Below, piece after piece: positions 12,691 to 25,800 of a stretch of 64,000 nt of DNA. How positions within the stretch are numbered: the stretch's first letter is position 1; each line of letters opens with the position of its first letter. The notes under the pieces are model-generated. The model did no database searches and was not told where the DNA came from. It saw only the letters and a program-made list of their open reading frames with translations. Origin of the DNA: Schistosoma haematobium (taxonomy: Eukaryota; Platyhelminthes; Trematoda; Strigeidida; Schistosomatidae); NCBI RefSeq assembly GCF_000699445.3, contig NC_067200.1:16994510-17058509 (forward strand), in the 5' to 3' direction. The position numbers and the translations under genes are program-made.

Positions 12691-13546
12691 TTCTTTTCCC
12701 TCTTTTATCGTTAATATACCTAGGTTCCTGTCTGGAGGTATTGTTGATCCACTGCTACTAGACACGGAAGACCATTAAGCGAAAGCTTCTTCTGTTCCAT
12801 AGCACAACCGTTTGAACTACTTGAAGCAACACTCGTAACAATGTGTACACTGACAAAATTAATGTACTACCCAATGATTTTGTGGTTTACCGCAGCAAAA
12901 GAATTCTTAAATGTGAGGACGGCAAATATCCGTGCAGTCTAACGGACACCTAACAAACCTACAGCGATTCAAATACGCGTTTCCAAAATTGCAGTGACTT
13001 TGTATTTGTGTTTATCCTTGCTTTTATGTAGTTGTTACGTCAAAAGCACTCTTGGTCCAATTTAACTTGAAGTATTTCCGTTAAGGTTTGAAATCTGAGT
13101 AAATATTGTCTTGTGGTAATTTCTTTCTCATTGACTGGCACCTGTGTTCTTATTGTGATCATATTGCGTTTTAAACCTTGATTTTAAAACGCTGGTTAGT
13201 TGTACTTATAAATGTTGACAGCCAAACTGTTTTCCCCCTGTGGGTGAAGGTATACACTTCGATGAGTGTAATAAGTGGTTTAATAAGGTGTGTACCCGTT
13301 TAAGTTTTACCGTATACAAAAGATGCTCGAAACATAGCCGCATTGGATTTGCATGATTTGCTGTACAAATAAGACGTTACTACTCCGGAGGCTGTGAACC
13401 TATTTGCTTTGACCTGTAAGAATAAAAATGCTGGTTGCGCTGGTGCTGATGGCGAAGGTTGCGTCATTGTCGCAAGTGCTGTCACGGCACCTGCCGGGTA
13501 CCCAATTGTGAAACACGTAATCGAGCTTTCTACCCCGAAACTATAT
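12691..13546. other. intergenic, no gene recognised
   Basis: Between the RTE 3' end and the second LTR copy. 13390-13500 is GC-richer and has short open frames in two phases, but no family I recognise. Confidence 0.35.
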
Positions 13547-13868
13547 TTTCACGTCCCAGATTTTGCTCGTTCCCTATTTGCAATTCAGGAACCCAAATTA
13601 ACAATAGAACCGAATTCCAATTAAACGCCAGAATGTTTTCGCGATTTACAAATAGTCGACCCAAATGTCTCTCTTCAATTTTGTAGGTTTCTGGAGCAAA
13701 AACTCACAAAAACCAAACCAATAACCAAAAGAAACCAAAATGTTCGAAATTGATGATATAAACAAGCAAGTTCAAAAGTTAAGTAGAACAAATACACCCA
13801 AAAACAGTAAAATTATTAATATACAAAAACGTTTTAATCAGACAAATGTCTTCAGTTCTCCTGTAACA
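13547..13868 (+). mobile_element. diverged second copy of the same LTR
   Basis: This 322-bp segment aligns along its length with the solo LTR at 11009-11400, sharing TTTTGCTCGTTCC, AACCCAAATTAACAA, TCAATTTTGTAGGTTTC and CAAATGTCTTCAGTTCTCC and ending TGTAACA. The start has decayed from TGTTACG to about TTTCACG. No matching direct repeat is visible at its edges. A TGG-containing stretch follows at 13874 and could be a primer-binding site, so this may be a 5' LTR rather than a solo LTR. Confidence 0.7.
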
Positions 13869-13869
13869 G

Positions 13870-16800
13870 GTTATTGGTGGGCAAGTTGCTAGAGCAGCGG
13901 CTGACGATCCTGATAAAACCATTAACGTCCCGTGTATTTCCAATGTAGATAATGCGACTGATGGATAATTGGTGACGCGGAGACGTAGAAGAGTGGGAAA
14001 GATAGCCAAAACTACTACGCCAAAGTCCTAGAGTAAGACCTCACCAAACATTGTTGTCAGTCATTCCCTCGACCTCTATGACTGTTACAAAGACAACTAA
14101 CGGCACGGTACCAGGAGTCAATATGCGAAATCTGACATCACGGTCGAAAGCCGTGAACACGATTTCAAAAGAATTTAACCCCTTCCTTGGCTGGAATCTA
14201 GAGGAGTCAAAAGACAATGACCCCGCTAAAAGACATGAACACGATCTGCAGTTAATGGAATCTGTAATCAGAAATGTACTGCCTGAAGATGTTTTGGGGT
14301 ACATATCACGAAAGCAACACGATTCGGTAAATGGGTTGGAGGTGAGACCCAACCAAGAAGGATCTTGAAGTTGGTACTCGGGAATTTTGAGGGAAGCGAC
14401 ATAATATTGAATAACGCACACAAAAATCGCGAGTCAAATATTCGTATCCGATCATATTGGACGCTTTAGAACCTAATCAAGTGGAAGAATGCTCTTACTG
14501 AGTTAAGAACTCGAAAGTTAAGTGGCGAAACTAACCTTACGATTAAGAGTCTTCAGGTAGTCAGGTATTGGAGGATAACGCTTCCGACACCTGTATGGGT
14601 AGAACGAATGATTCCTAACGCACCTTAAAAGTGTGCTACACGAACGCCTGCAGTCTTCGAAATAAAAAGTCCGAGATAAGTTTGATGGTGGATAAATTAA
14701 TTCGTCACAGAAACATGGCTCACTGTTATATAGACTGTTCTATCACCATTGCAGGTTGCATCTGTATTAGAAATGATAGGCCTTCAAGTCTCATGAGAGG
14801 AGGCATAATTTTATACGGTAATGATCACTTTCGTATACAATCAGCCAAATCTTGCGCGCATGTTAGCGGTTCATATGAGGTAGCATGTTACCTAATTAAG
14901 TCCAGAAACGGGTTGTGGCTATAGAAGGAATAAACCGTAGTCCGTATTGTCTTGCTGACGACTGTATCTTTAGAAACATCTGTAAGGCGGAATGTTATCT
15001 CATCATCGGAGACTTCAACGCACCGCATGTCGACTGAATAGAGCTCACAGCTCAATGTGGCGGTTTCGATAGCGACATTCTATCAACCATTGTTCAGTGT
15101 GCACTTGTACAAGATGTTGCAAAACCGACACATGTTGACCCATCATTACTGTACATTATGCTCACACACCACTTTGAGGATGAGATCGACATTCAGCAAC
15201 TTCCCCACCAGTGAACAGTGATCACGTTGTACTTCCCTTTAAATTTAGGACACATGGTATACCATTTGTATCTGCTCCATCCCGTTCCAATATCTGGCGA
15301 GCTAATACTAGGGCAAGCAGAGACTGTGCTATGTCAACTGGCTGGTCGGTCAAGGTGGATGGATCGATCGAAGACGAACAGAGTAATTTAACGGCCACAT
15401 TCGAGTTCATAACATCCCCGTTTACTTGTGTTACACTTAAATTAACTTCTGAAACTTGTTTTATCTTCACTATGCATATATGACTCATACATATTGATAT
15501 TTCATGATCCCTTTCACTTAATTGAGACTTTCATAGCACCACTCCAAACTATGACAGTACAAACGTATATTCTGGCGTCATATCTTACCACAATAATAAG
15601 CTTTTTTCTTGATTATTTTCTGTTTTATTTTTGTTACTAATTTGACGATACATACATAGTCGTTTATTCTTGTTCTGTGTTCATAGACACCCCTATTAAA
15701 CTATTTGCGTTTTTCACATCTCCTTTATTTCTATTGCCTTATTTTCCCTCTTTCCTTCTTTAAAATCAATCCAATATTCTTCTCAATTTCTTAGTATCAT
15801 TCTATTATTATTACTCTCTTTTTCAAATGTAATGCTAAAATTATTGAAACTTGTGAATGATTGCATTTTTGAAAAAACCCGAAATTGTTTCTTCACAACA
15901 CTTATGTACCGGTAAGATGTTTGTGAATAATAATAATAATACCCCATGGTCAATACATAAGTTTTCACATTGCCCACCATCGATTAATAAGGAATCCCGT
16001 AATATGTTGAAGCGTAGGAAACACTTCTGGGACTTATACATGTCACCAGGACATGCATAATTTAAGTATGTATATCAACGACTCCGGAATATATACAAAA
16101 AGACCATCGCTAAATCCCGTACTACTTACGAACGACAATTGGCATATGACAGCCATACTTGTACGAAGATATTGTTTTCGTATGTTAAACGGTGAATAAA
16201 ACGTAATGATGGTACTCCTTCATTACTGTTACATGAAAATTCAGATTTACTAGCTGAGTCAGGTCGGGCAAAAGCTGAAACGTTTTCAAACTATTTTAGC
16301 GAAGTCTAATCTACGCGTATTTTTACAAATACTTGTCCCAATAACGCCAAGATTCCAGCCATTGGATTTTTACATGTGACTGAGTACACTTCGACAGATA
16401 ACTAACCTCAAAACTTGTGAGATACTGGGCCCTGACGGGTTACATCCATGACTGCTGTTATCTCTTGCGGAGATTATTTCAAGACAGCTCGCATCGCTCC
16501 TCAACATGTCCTTTCCACTCGCTGAACCCCCTAAAGATTAGAAAGACGCAATAGTCACCCCTATGTTTAAGGACGGTCAGAGGCAGATCGTATCTAACCA
16601 CTGGCCTGTCAGTCTAATTAACATAGTCGTTAAGTTACTTGAAAAGATAATTCGGGTTAAGTTACTAAACCACATAGATTCGCACAATATGCTAACTCCC
16701 GAGCAAGATAGGTTTCGTAACATGTGTTCATGCTTGACCAACTTACTTAATGCGAGAGAGGACAGCTGCCTCAGATAACGGTCTGTCTGCCGATATGATA

Positions 16801-17890
16801 TTCACAGGTTTTAGCAAAGCATTTGACAAGGTTTCAAACGTAGGTCTTATGCAGAAGCTCTCGAGCTTCGGAATAATATACGCTGTACAGGAGTGGATAG
16901 GAAACTTATTCTATGACCGCAGACAGAGAGTGAGGGTCAGTAGAACGTCATCAGATTGGAAGCCGGTCAAAAGTGGTGTACATCGAGGCACCATCTTAGG
17001 CCTCTTCTTTTCCCTCTCTACGTCAATGAATTACAGATGTTGCTTAAGTCGTCAACTTTATTGTTTTCGGATGTTGTGAAAATCTGGAGAACTATAAGAA
17101 GTGAGGCTGATCATTTGGATCTCCAAGCTGGCTTAGGTGAATTAGTTAGATGGGCTCGAGGTTGAGACTTTGAAGTTAATTCTAGGAAGAGTGCGCTCAT
17201 GCACATCGGACTCGGTAATAGTCACAATTATACTATTGATGGTACATCTCTTCCACGCGTTCAAGAACATGAAGACTTAGGAGTATTAATAAGTCATGAC
17301 TTGAAAACAACTACGCATTGCAACACAGCTGTTATCAAAGGTCTTCGCGCGTAATAGTCACTTCGCCGAGCATTCAAATGCTTTGGCGAGGAAATGTTTA
17401 GAATTTAATATCCCACCTACGTAAGACAACACTTAGAATGCTGTATTCAACCAGCTAGCCCATTTCTGATAAAGATACAAACTCATTTGAGTGTATTCAG
17501 CGTGTGGGAACAAAAGTAGTGAAGGGTCTTTCCAAACCCTTTTATGATGAGCGCTTAAAACGCCTTGTCTTATCGTAGGACGCGAGGTGACTTTATACTG
17601 GCATTCCGTATCTTTAACTATGATTTGGGTGTTAATATGTCTTGTCTTTTTGCTCTCTCCAGCACTAATAGTCTCTGATGTCATATAAAAAAGGTTCATA
17701 AACCCCGATCTAATAAACTTAAAGTGAGATCCCCTTTTTCTCATCGAGTGGTCAATGACTGTAACGCCTTGAATGAACAAGTGGTATCGGCTTAATCAGT
17801 GAGCATTTTCAAGGAGAAGCTAAATCTTCACTGGAATGCAATCTTTCAGGATTAACACAGGGTCAATAACCTACTATCCTTAGTACTGAA
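13870..17890 (+). mobile_element. CR1-like LINE (family C), long decayed copy
   Basis: Readable in broken frames: an ORF1-like region (14050-14600); endonuclease start CYTNACSLRNKKSEISL at 14634; an IIGDFNAPHVD block near 15000; NSDHVVLPF near 15215; linker INKESRNMLKRRKHFWDLY near 15985; RT blocks with NHWPVSLINIVVKLLEKIIR (16600), FTGFSKAFDKVSNVGLMQKL (16803-16860, motif A) and SGVHRGTILGLFF (16973-17010), then a C-terminal remnant. Stops and shifts are everywhere. A T-rich non-coding stretch at about 15490-15845 separates endonuclease and linker and may be a later insertion. Start and end are approximate. Confidence 0.75.
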
Positions 17891-19821
17891 GACTGAAGAC
17901 TAGAATGACCGCCTCATGCCAGGCCATTCAAGGTTGTCGTACACGAACGGCGGGCGACTTTGAGTGAGCCTGACTTTTTTTTGCGGTCCCTTCATTGTCC
18001 GCTTTCTGGGTCGTCGACTAACGTTTTCTTCTTTCTTTTCCACAGACAAATTGTTGTACTCACTATTGTTTGGTTCCTTTGATTTCAATCTGGAGATCTG
18101 TATAAACCCTAAGTAAGACATTTTTCAAGGTGCTTTTCTGACGTCTGTCACATCGGTAGACTAAGTAAATCTTGGGGTGCTGTCTAATTTCGTTTCAAAA
18201 TTGGCAAGTTAGACATCAATATCGGCTCCGAACGCTGTACTGTCCAGGAGTTAGCAGATTGCGTGATTCTTCAAGACTAAGTAACCGAGAATTATATTAA
18301 ATATCTTAACTGCTATGCTAGTTAGGCCGATATCTCGGCAGTTAGACACAATGTCTCATTCCACATTTTACGGCTACACCTTTTCATTCCCCAGAAAGCT
18401 AAGTTTGAATAATGGACGAACTAATCAACACTGAGTAGTTCGATTGATCACCTTTGTCCCAATGTTAAGAGCTTGGGTGATGGAGATAACTTGATAAGAT
18501 CAGGCAGTACTGCCTGATCTCAGTACGTACTAAGACCCTCATCCATATTTTCTACAGAGGTAGGAGTCTAAACACTACACAGTCACATCACTGAGACGGC
18601 GTGGCACCAGCGTTTGTCACAGAATGTCCGGTAGGTTGAAACTTGGAAAGGCTCTGGTTCCAAACGTGTCTCATTATGAATAGTGACTGTTTCTTTCTCG
18701 ATATTGTTTTCGTAATACTCGGTTTTCTGCTTAGTATATAAGGTCGCTTTCAATAAGTAGGAAGTGTACAAAACATTTGGCAATGATAATTTATCAGGTT
18801 TAACATTTAAAAGTGTCACTATGCTCGGGATAGTTATGTATATAGTAATTACTACACTGCTTTCATTGTGGCTTGGATTAGTTCTGAATATTGTGGACAA
18901 AATCTGTTCAGCCTAGTTTAATTAAAGTTCCTAGGTAACATATTGGATTAATATATACTTTCCCAGGTCTTGCATTTCTCATATCTGTACAAAATATTGC
19001 CTTCACAAAATGTCTAAATAAGTAGTGTAACTTCTCTACTAAGTTCATGTTTACCCATTCATTTCTGGGTTACATTATGAAGAGTGGTTATACTGCTCAA
19101 GTCATAATCCTACCTGACTCATTCATTACACATAATCATTTACCCCTATTTTCCTACTAACCAGATTCAGTTCACGTAGGCAGTTTAGTTGCAAATCTGT
19201 GAGAGATAGTCATTGGTTTTGAAGTTGCAAGTAATCACTTAATTTTCATAAATGTTGTTTGCAGAGACGAGGCTGAAAGGGTTGTTCAGAGTAACCATGA
19301 CACATTGTCGGTGGGATCTCGTTTAATATGGCTGTTGTACTTAAAGATTATAAACTTTTCACCAGAAACATGAAGCAACTAATTGACTGAATTGAATGGG
19401 TAAATATGGATATTTATCTGCTAGATAGCTTAGTTCATATTTCATATGTTGTGTATCGATATTCCACTCTTAAGATGAACTTTGCTACTTTAGATTTTTA
19501 AACGTCTCATTTTCGTTTACAGAACTAATAATTCAAGTGTCTTTTCCTTCTATGTTGTTATTGAGTATTTATAGAATGTTGTATTAAAACATTATACACT
19601 TGACAAGTATATGTGTGATCAGATTGTTCGAAATGTATTGCGCTAAAATATCACATAGTTCTGATAATCTTCGTCTTATTACATTATTAAAATTTATCTA
19701 AGGGACTAATTGCTTTATACACTTGTACTTACAATCGAAAACATGAAACAAAACTTTTGAATGACTACATATTTAATTACGTTTTAACCCTAATATGATT
19801 TTTGTCAATGACTTTTCCTAG
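17891..19821. other. intergenic or upstream part of gene 2
   Basis: No coding exon can be proved. 19267-19377 follows a possible acceptor (TTTGCAG) and stays open for about 37 codons (DEAERVVQSNHDTLSVGSRL...), so it might be an exon, but I found no phase-compatible link to the gene at 19822. A perfect 24-bp palindrome lies at 18497-18520. Confidence 0.35.
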
Positions 19822-19863
19822 ATGAAGCGACAAAAAGATGTACAGTTGGAATCGAAGCCAAAG
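19822..19863 (+). CDS. gene 2 exon 1
   Basis: Fourteen codons from ATG (MKRQKDVQLESKPK), ending AAG/GTTTGT in phase 0. TTTTCCTAG immediately precedes the ATG. Confidence 0.7.
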
Positions 19864-22800
19864 GTTTGTAGAAATTTTTTTAGTGTTATTTTCCATTGCA
19901 GATACAAAAGCGTACTGATTTTTTAAATGACCTGGATGGACTCCTTGTCAGCTCTAAAAATTTCAATAAAGTATGGCTTTAAATATTATTTTATCTAACC
20001 TAGTTGTTTATTAAAATCTAGCTTTTTGTACAGAAAACAAGTCAGGAATGGATCAAAACTCAAGTTGAGAAGCTTGTACAAAGTCACATTCATTTATTTA
20101 GATTTATTGAAGTTTTAACAAACCTCGTTGTATCTGGAAATCATCATCCACATGTTGTTCAACAAGTGCTTGTTTGGTTAGATTATTGTCTACAACACCA
20201 TTCAACTTCTACGCAAACACCAGAAATTCAGAAGGTCTTAAAGAATTTGTGTTCATATTACTACGAAACGTGTGGGGTGGGGAATATGTTTTTAAGAGCT
20301 GCTAACCGTGGTAGTGCCATGGAAAATTGGTCAAATGTTCAAAAGTTTATTAGTCACTTCCCTCGTAGATTTTATTATCCGGTTCTACCTAAAACAAAGT
20401 TTGTATACATTGATGGTAAGTACTAAAGTGATGAGACTTTAGACGTTGTATCGGTGCTAGATTTCTTTATACAATAGTGAATTATTGCCTAGTTTAATGC
20501 AAATGGAGGGTTTGTTTATTTGTATCACAGTATGGTGAAACATATTAAACTTCAAGCACCAAATAGGCCCTTTCACATCACTCTACCATTCAGAGGTAAG
20601 ACTAATAGTCTTAAACTTTTTATCAGGTTCCGAACATGATGGCAAGCAAAAACATGTCAGATCTAGGTTAACCAAAAGTCGACGGAACGATCGTAAGCAG
20701 TGGTAGGCAACAAAAGCAAAAGAAATGGAAAAGGCAGCGACTGTAGTTAACACAAGATAGTTTTTCAGACTGATAAAAGAAACCAGAATTAAGAAGTCGA
20801 GTGTGAGATTATCTCGGAAAAAGACGGCACTCCTATATGCTCTCAGTACCTCAAAAGTACATAAACCGTGTGAGGACTCTTTACTCGAACGTTGCTTATG
20901 ACCAAATTTCATCTGATTTTGCATCCTTAAGTGATGTCCGGCAAGGCTGTCCACCATCTTCGTTTTTGTTTAATGTCATCAAAGACCTACTGCTGATAAT
21001 AACGTTCTCATCGTCTGAATTTTCAGGACCTAGTTCTGTGTTAGTAAAGACGCTGGTAAAATGCAGTCTTTTGGTAGCACTGAGCAACAATGCCAAGATT
21101 TCTGAGGTGCGTTTCTCCCCCTCTAAGTGTAAATTGTTGCTTCAGGACTGGCCTGCGTCAGCACATGAACTAAGGACAGTCAGTGAAGTAGTCGAACGCG
21201 TTGACAATTCCACTTATCTTGGAAGGTCTGGTCAGCCCTAATAGGTTGGTGTCTGATGAAATTTCTGCGCGGATTCAAAAGGCTCATTTCGCTTTTGCCA
21301 ATTTACGTCATCCGTCTATCAGTTAAAGTTTATGTATACTACGCAGCAGTTCGTTCTGCTTTAATTAACAGCTAAGAAAGGTGGCCATTAATGGTAGAGG
21401 ATACTCGTAGGTTACTAGTATTTGATCGCACATGTTTTTAAAATGTTGCTCGTATCTGTTGGGATCACCGGGTGAGTAATGGTGAGGTTAGACGCAAGTA
21501 ATTGGGGAATGATCATAAATCAGTTGATGAGGTTGTAAATCTACGTCAACTGAGATGGTTGGGCCACGTGTTACGCATGCCTGAACACCGATTACCACTA
21601 CGAGCAATGCTGATTAATGTTGGAGACGGATGGGAGAAAGTTACAGACGATTGAAGCAAAACGTGGCATCAATCCATAAAGTCACTAACTTCTGGTTTGA
21701 GCTATGTTGGTAGATGCATGCTACTTGGTTGGGGTCCGCGCGGCTATCGTAACCAATGGTTAGACTCTGGGTGACATGGCTCAGAATCGATCACAATGGC
21801 GTCGGTATATTCACTCTTCGTCTTCCCTTTAATTGTGAGATTGAAATTACTTTACACATTTTCTACGAACTAATTCTTTCTCCATATATTGTATCCTTAT
21901 ATGCAACCTTTCTTTTACATATTACTACCATCGAAGTAACTTACTTCTATTAATTGGTTGTTCATCTTGTTGTGCTGTGCGGTATAGCAACTTGGACCGA
22001 CGCATATATGTGCTTTGTGTTAAGACAAAGACCCCATTTCATGTCTTTGTGAGACATAGTATGTAGTAAAAGTCATTATCACTCAAAAAGCAGGGTTCAT
22101 ACTTCACCAAAAACCTATACAGATCAGGTCAAATCTCACTGTATTTATCATTCTACTTACGTGTGTACGAGTAGTAATTGTGATTTACCAAAGTAGGGTC
22201 TCTGAAAACGTACCAAAAAGGCTACAGAATAAAGTCAAATCACATGAAATGATAAGAGTAGATGATAGACATTTGTCGTCCTTTATTACTAGACACAGTT
22301 GAAACGTGTCATAAAGTTGGTCTAACCTCAAACTGTTTGGTTTTGTGCAAAAATTGTTTAGAGTTTAGGTTAAGGCTTATTGAAGTCTTGACCAAACCCC
22401 CTTTATATTTACAAAAGCAGTGTTCCCAACTTAAACCTACCCTGGTGATAGTGAAATATTTTCCAGGATGGTGAGTTTCGTATTGTTCCTCCTCTATCTC
22501 TGTTTCCTAGTACCTCCGATTCGTCTAATCGGTCTTTTATTTTTCATATATGTATGATCAAATAGTTCAAAACGCATTGTGCTAGTAAGTCACATAATTC
22601 TGATTATCTTCGTATTCTCAATACATTACACAAATAAGTACATAGTTTAGCAATACTATGAAATTTTAAGCAGAGATGAATGTTAGCCAGCAGGATTTGC
22701 ATTTCTTCTCATTTGGAACCCGCTAGCTGGATGTACGTGCAACCCACAATTGATGTTCACTCCGGAACTTGAACCCAGTGCCTCAAACGCTATCGCCTTA

Positions 22801-25800
22801 TCCATTTAGCTTCTGAACTCCACTTCTATCCTCTATCCACCTCTGCTTATAATGCTTTTGACTTAAGACAATATCGAAGCAATCTGCATAGGATGTAAAT
22901 ATGCTAATAAGAGACTGATTAATTGCAATCCTAAGCGTCAATGGGAAGATTCAAACAATCAATACAAAAATGAACAATGAAATTTTATTCGAAATTTCAG
23001 AATTTCTGTACGGTGACTGAGTAAAGTATAGTAATAAGTCAGTTAGTCCAACGCAGCCTGAAACCATATACATGCATACATCAGTTAACGTTACCATACT
23101 GCATTAGGGAATTTCGTTGTATGAGTAAAGATGAATCCTAATAGGATTCTAATACTCAAGCAGATAGCTATGATATTAAGTAAAGACTTCAACCTCCGAT
23201 TAAGAAATCTTTTTTGTTAAGTAGTTCAACACTTGATCTTATTCATGTATATACTGCTATTAACGAGAATTTATGGCGAATAATAGGTCGTCGCAATAAT
23301 TTATTTTTTTATCGGTTGGATCTAAGAAGACAGGGACTAACTACTAGTTTATTATTCCTTGGTGAAAACGTATTTACATAAGTACAGAATGCTTCTGGTA
23401 AAATAGACAATTAGAAATTATTTTATTACTTAACGTTATTGATGATGTTAACAAAATCCGACGGGTCTAGATAATTTAGATGTTAGACTGTTGTATCACC
23501 TACATAAAGCATGTGCATACAATCAGTTAAGGTGAGCATACCTTCATTTTGTAAATTTTTGACTTTGTTTGTTGATGGTTAACTCAGTACTTTCCTTTCG
23601 CCACGCACTAACAGTAATGTACACCGCTTGAATCCTAATATTAATGAATTTTAACCATAATTTTTCAAAACTATCAAGTTTTTTGTTTTATCTCTCATTT
23701 CAAAGTGAAAAGTTGAAGGATTGTTTAGTACCTTAGTTTGTCATTGTTTTGAAAATTAGTCAAGACAACGCTCTCAAAAAATATAAACGCGAACACCTAA
23801 AGTTTTCAGAAGTAAACATTTTATCAGACAGTTTTGTGAATGATAACTGGTGCATACTCACTGGATAAAGGACATCGTTTTGCATATTCCTTTTAAAGAG
23901 AATAACATTTGAAAAATAAGGTACTCTGTTTCCTGAAGAATGGCGTTAAAATGCTCAGTTTCGTGTTTAGATATTCCTTAACAATAAAATGATTTATGTA
24001 CAGCCAGACCAGCTTTAGAACTATTTGGATACTAAGCAACAAGCTTAAAATCTATTACGTAAACTTCCTGTAGTAATCTTAATAGGTCAAATGGCGTAAA
24101 AACTTTTCTCATTGTTTATCTTCATTAGTTGTGGCTATTTATAATGTGTGACATGAAATAGTTTGATTTTCTATCTCACTCCTTAGATGAAAGCAATCCT
24201 ACCGGAAAATCTAATGCTCCATTAAATTTACATAGTTCCGAAAACAATGAAGAAAATCTTGATATCCTGAATGATGAATATTTGGATGTGGATACAATGT
24301 CATCTTTGATGAAAGATGACTCAGAGTATGAACAGGAATCGTTGTATCAATCGGTTGAAGAATCTGATGCCGGTGTATTTGATGTCAATGAACCTCTGTC
24401 ACCTGATGCAGAACAGTTTCTTAATAGTATGAATGATGACTGGGGAGATGAAATAATTTCTTCTGAAGCTGAAAGTGATTCGGACAAATTTATTTATCCT
24501 GAAATAAAAGATTCTGAGGACGATTTGTCTGTATCAACCGAAGTAAGTCCAATCATTTTTATTCTGCAACTTATTTATTTGAACACAGACATGTGTACAA
24601 AGGGGTACCAAATACATATCAGCCACACAACAACAATGAGGTTTGAAGAGATAGAGAATGCTAAGTGCATATAATAAAAAAGAAGAGCAACAATAAACAT
24701 AAATTAGTGCGTGAGAATGAAATGATAATAATAATGATGGTAATAAGGAGAGGAGCAGTACAGTTAGGGAAAATACAACCAAAAAGAATCCTTCTATTTA
24801 AAGAAGTTACGTTCATTTTTCTTTTTATGAAGAAAGTAAAAAAAAGTTGCAGTAGGACTGCCGTTGACTTCTCTTATGAGTCATGCCCGATACAGTCTCC
24901 TCTACGACCCTTAACCAGGGAGTCGTGAAGGACCAACAGAAGCCAGTCATGTACAACTTTCATAACATGACGCAATGCATACACTGACCACCTCTCCGCT
25001 TCTCCCAACCTGTTCCAGCGTCGGCAAATAATGCACGATGTGGAGTTCTTTAGGACCACATTCGTAGAACATGTGCAAACCACCGAAGTCCATATTTCAA
25101 GTTAGTGACACCAATTAAATTATCGTCGCTGTGCCCGACACACGATGCCGAACTTGTGCATTACTAATATGGTGTTGCTACTGGATGTCGGCAATACTTA
25201 GGAGACAACGATGATCAAACACAGAGTCGTCTAACATCGTTAACCAGGAGAGGCCAGGTTTCACAAGCTTAGAGCAAAACTGCTCTCACCGACGCATTGT
25301 AGATCCAACCTTTTACTGCCAGACTAACATCACGAAGGCGTCAAAGGTGGCCCAGATTGGCATAAGCCTGTCTGGCTTTCACTATTTGTGAATTGATCTG
25401 ATCGCTCACGCCATCACCAGCACTTATGTAGCTACCCAGAGACACGAACTTCCCGACTATTTCTATCTGCTCACTACCCAGTGTGAGTGCAGGATCAGGG
25501 TTGTGCCAGTCTCGTAAAAGTATTTGCACTTGGAATGTGCAAAGCATATACCATACCATGCATGCCTTGGGCATTATAACACTGTAAGACAATATCATCC
25601 GCATACTCAAGGTCGAGAAGTCTTTCTCCAGGCAACAGATCCACACCACTATTACTTACATCCATCAGAGCTGTTTCTAGAATGTCATCGATGGCAAAGT
25701 TGAAGAGGAATGGTGAGATTGAACAACCCTGCCTAACCCCACTGCTCGAATGGAACAATGGAGAGAGGTAGTTGTATGCCCTCACTCTGCCTGAGGTGTT

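Noticed and set aside
24534..24928. Open frames after gene 2 exon 4
   Set aside because: The exon has a strong GTAAGT donor at 24543 and the next exon continues in phase, so this is intron.
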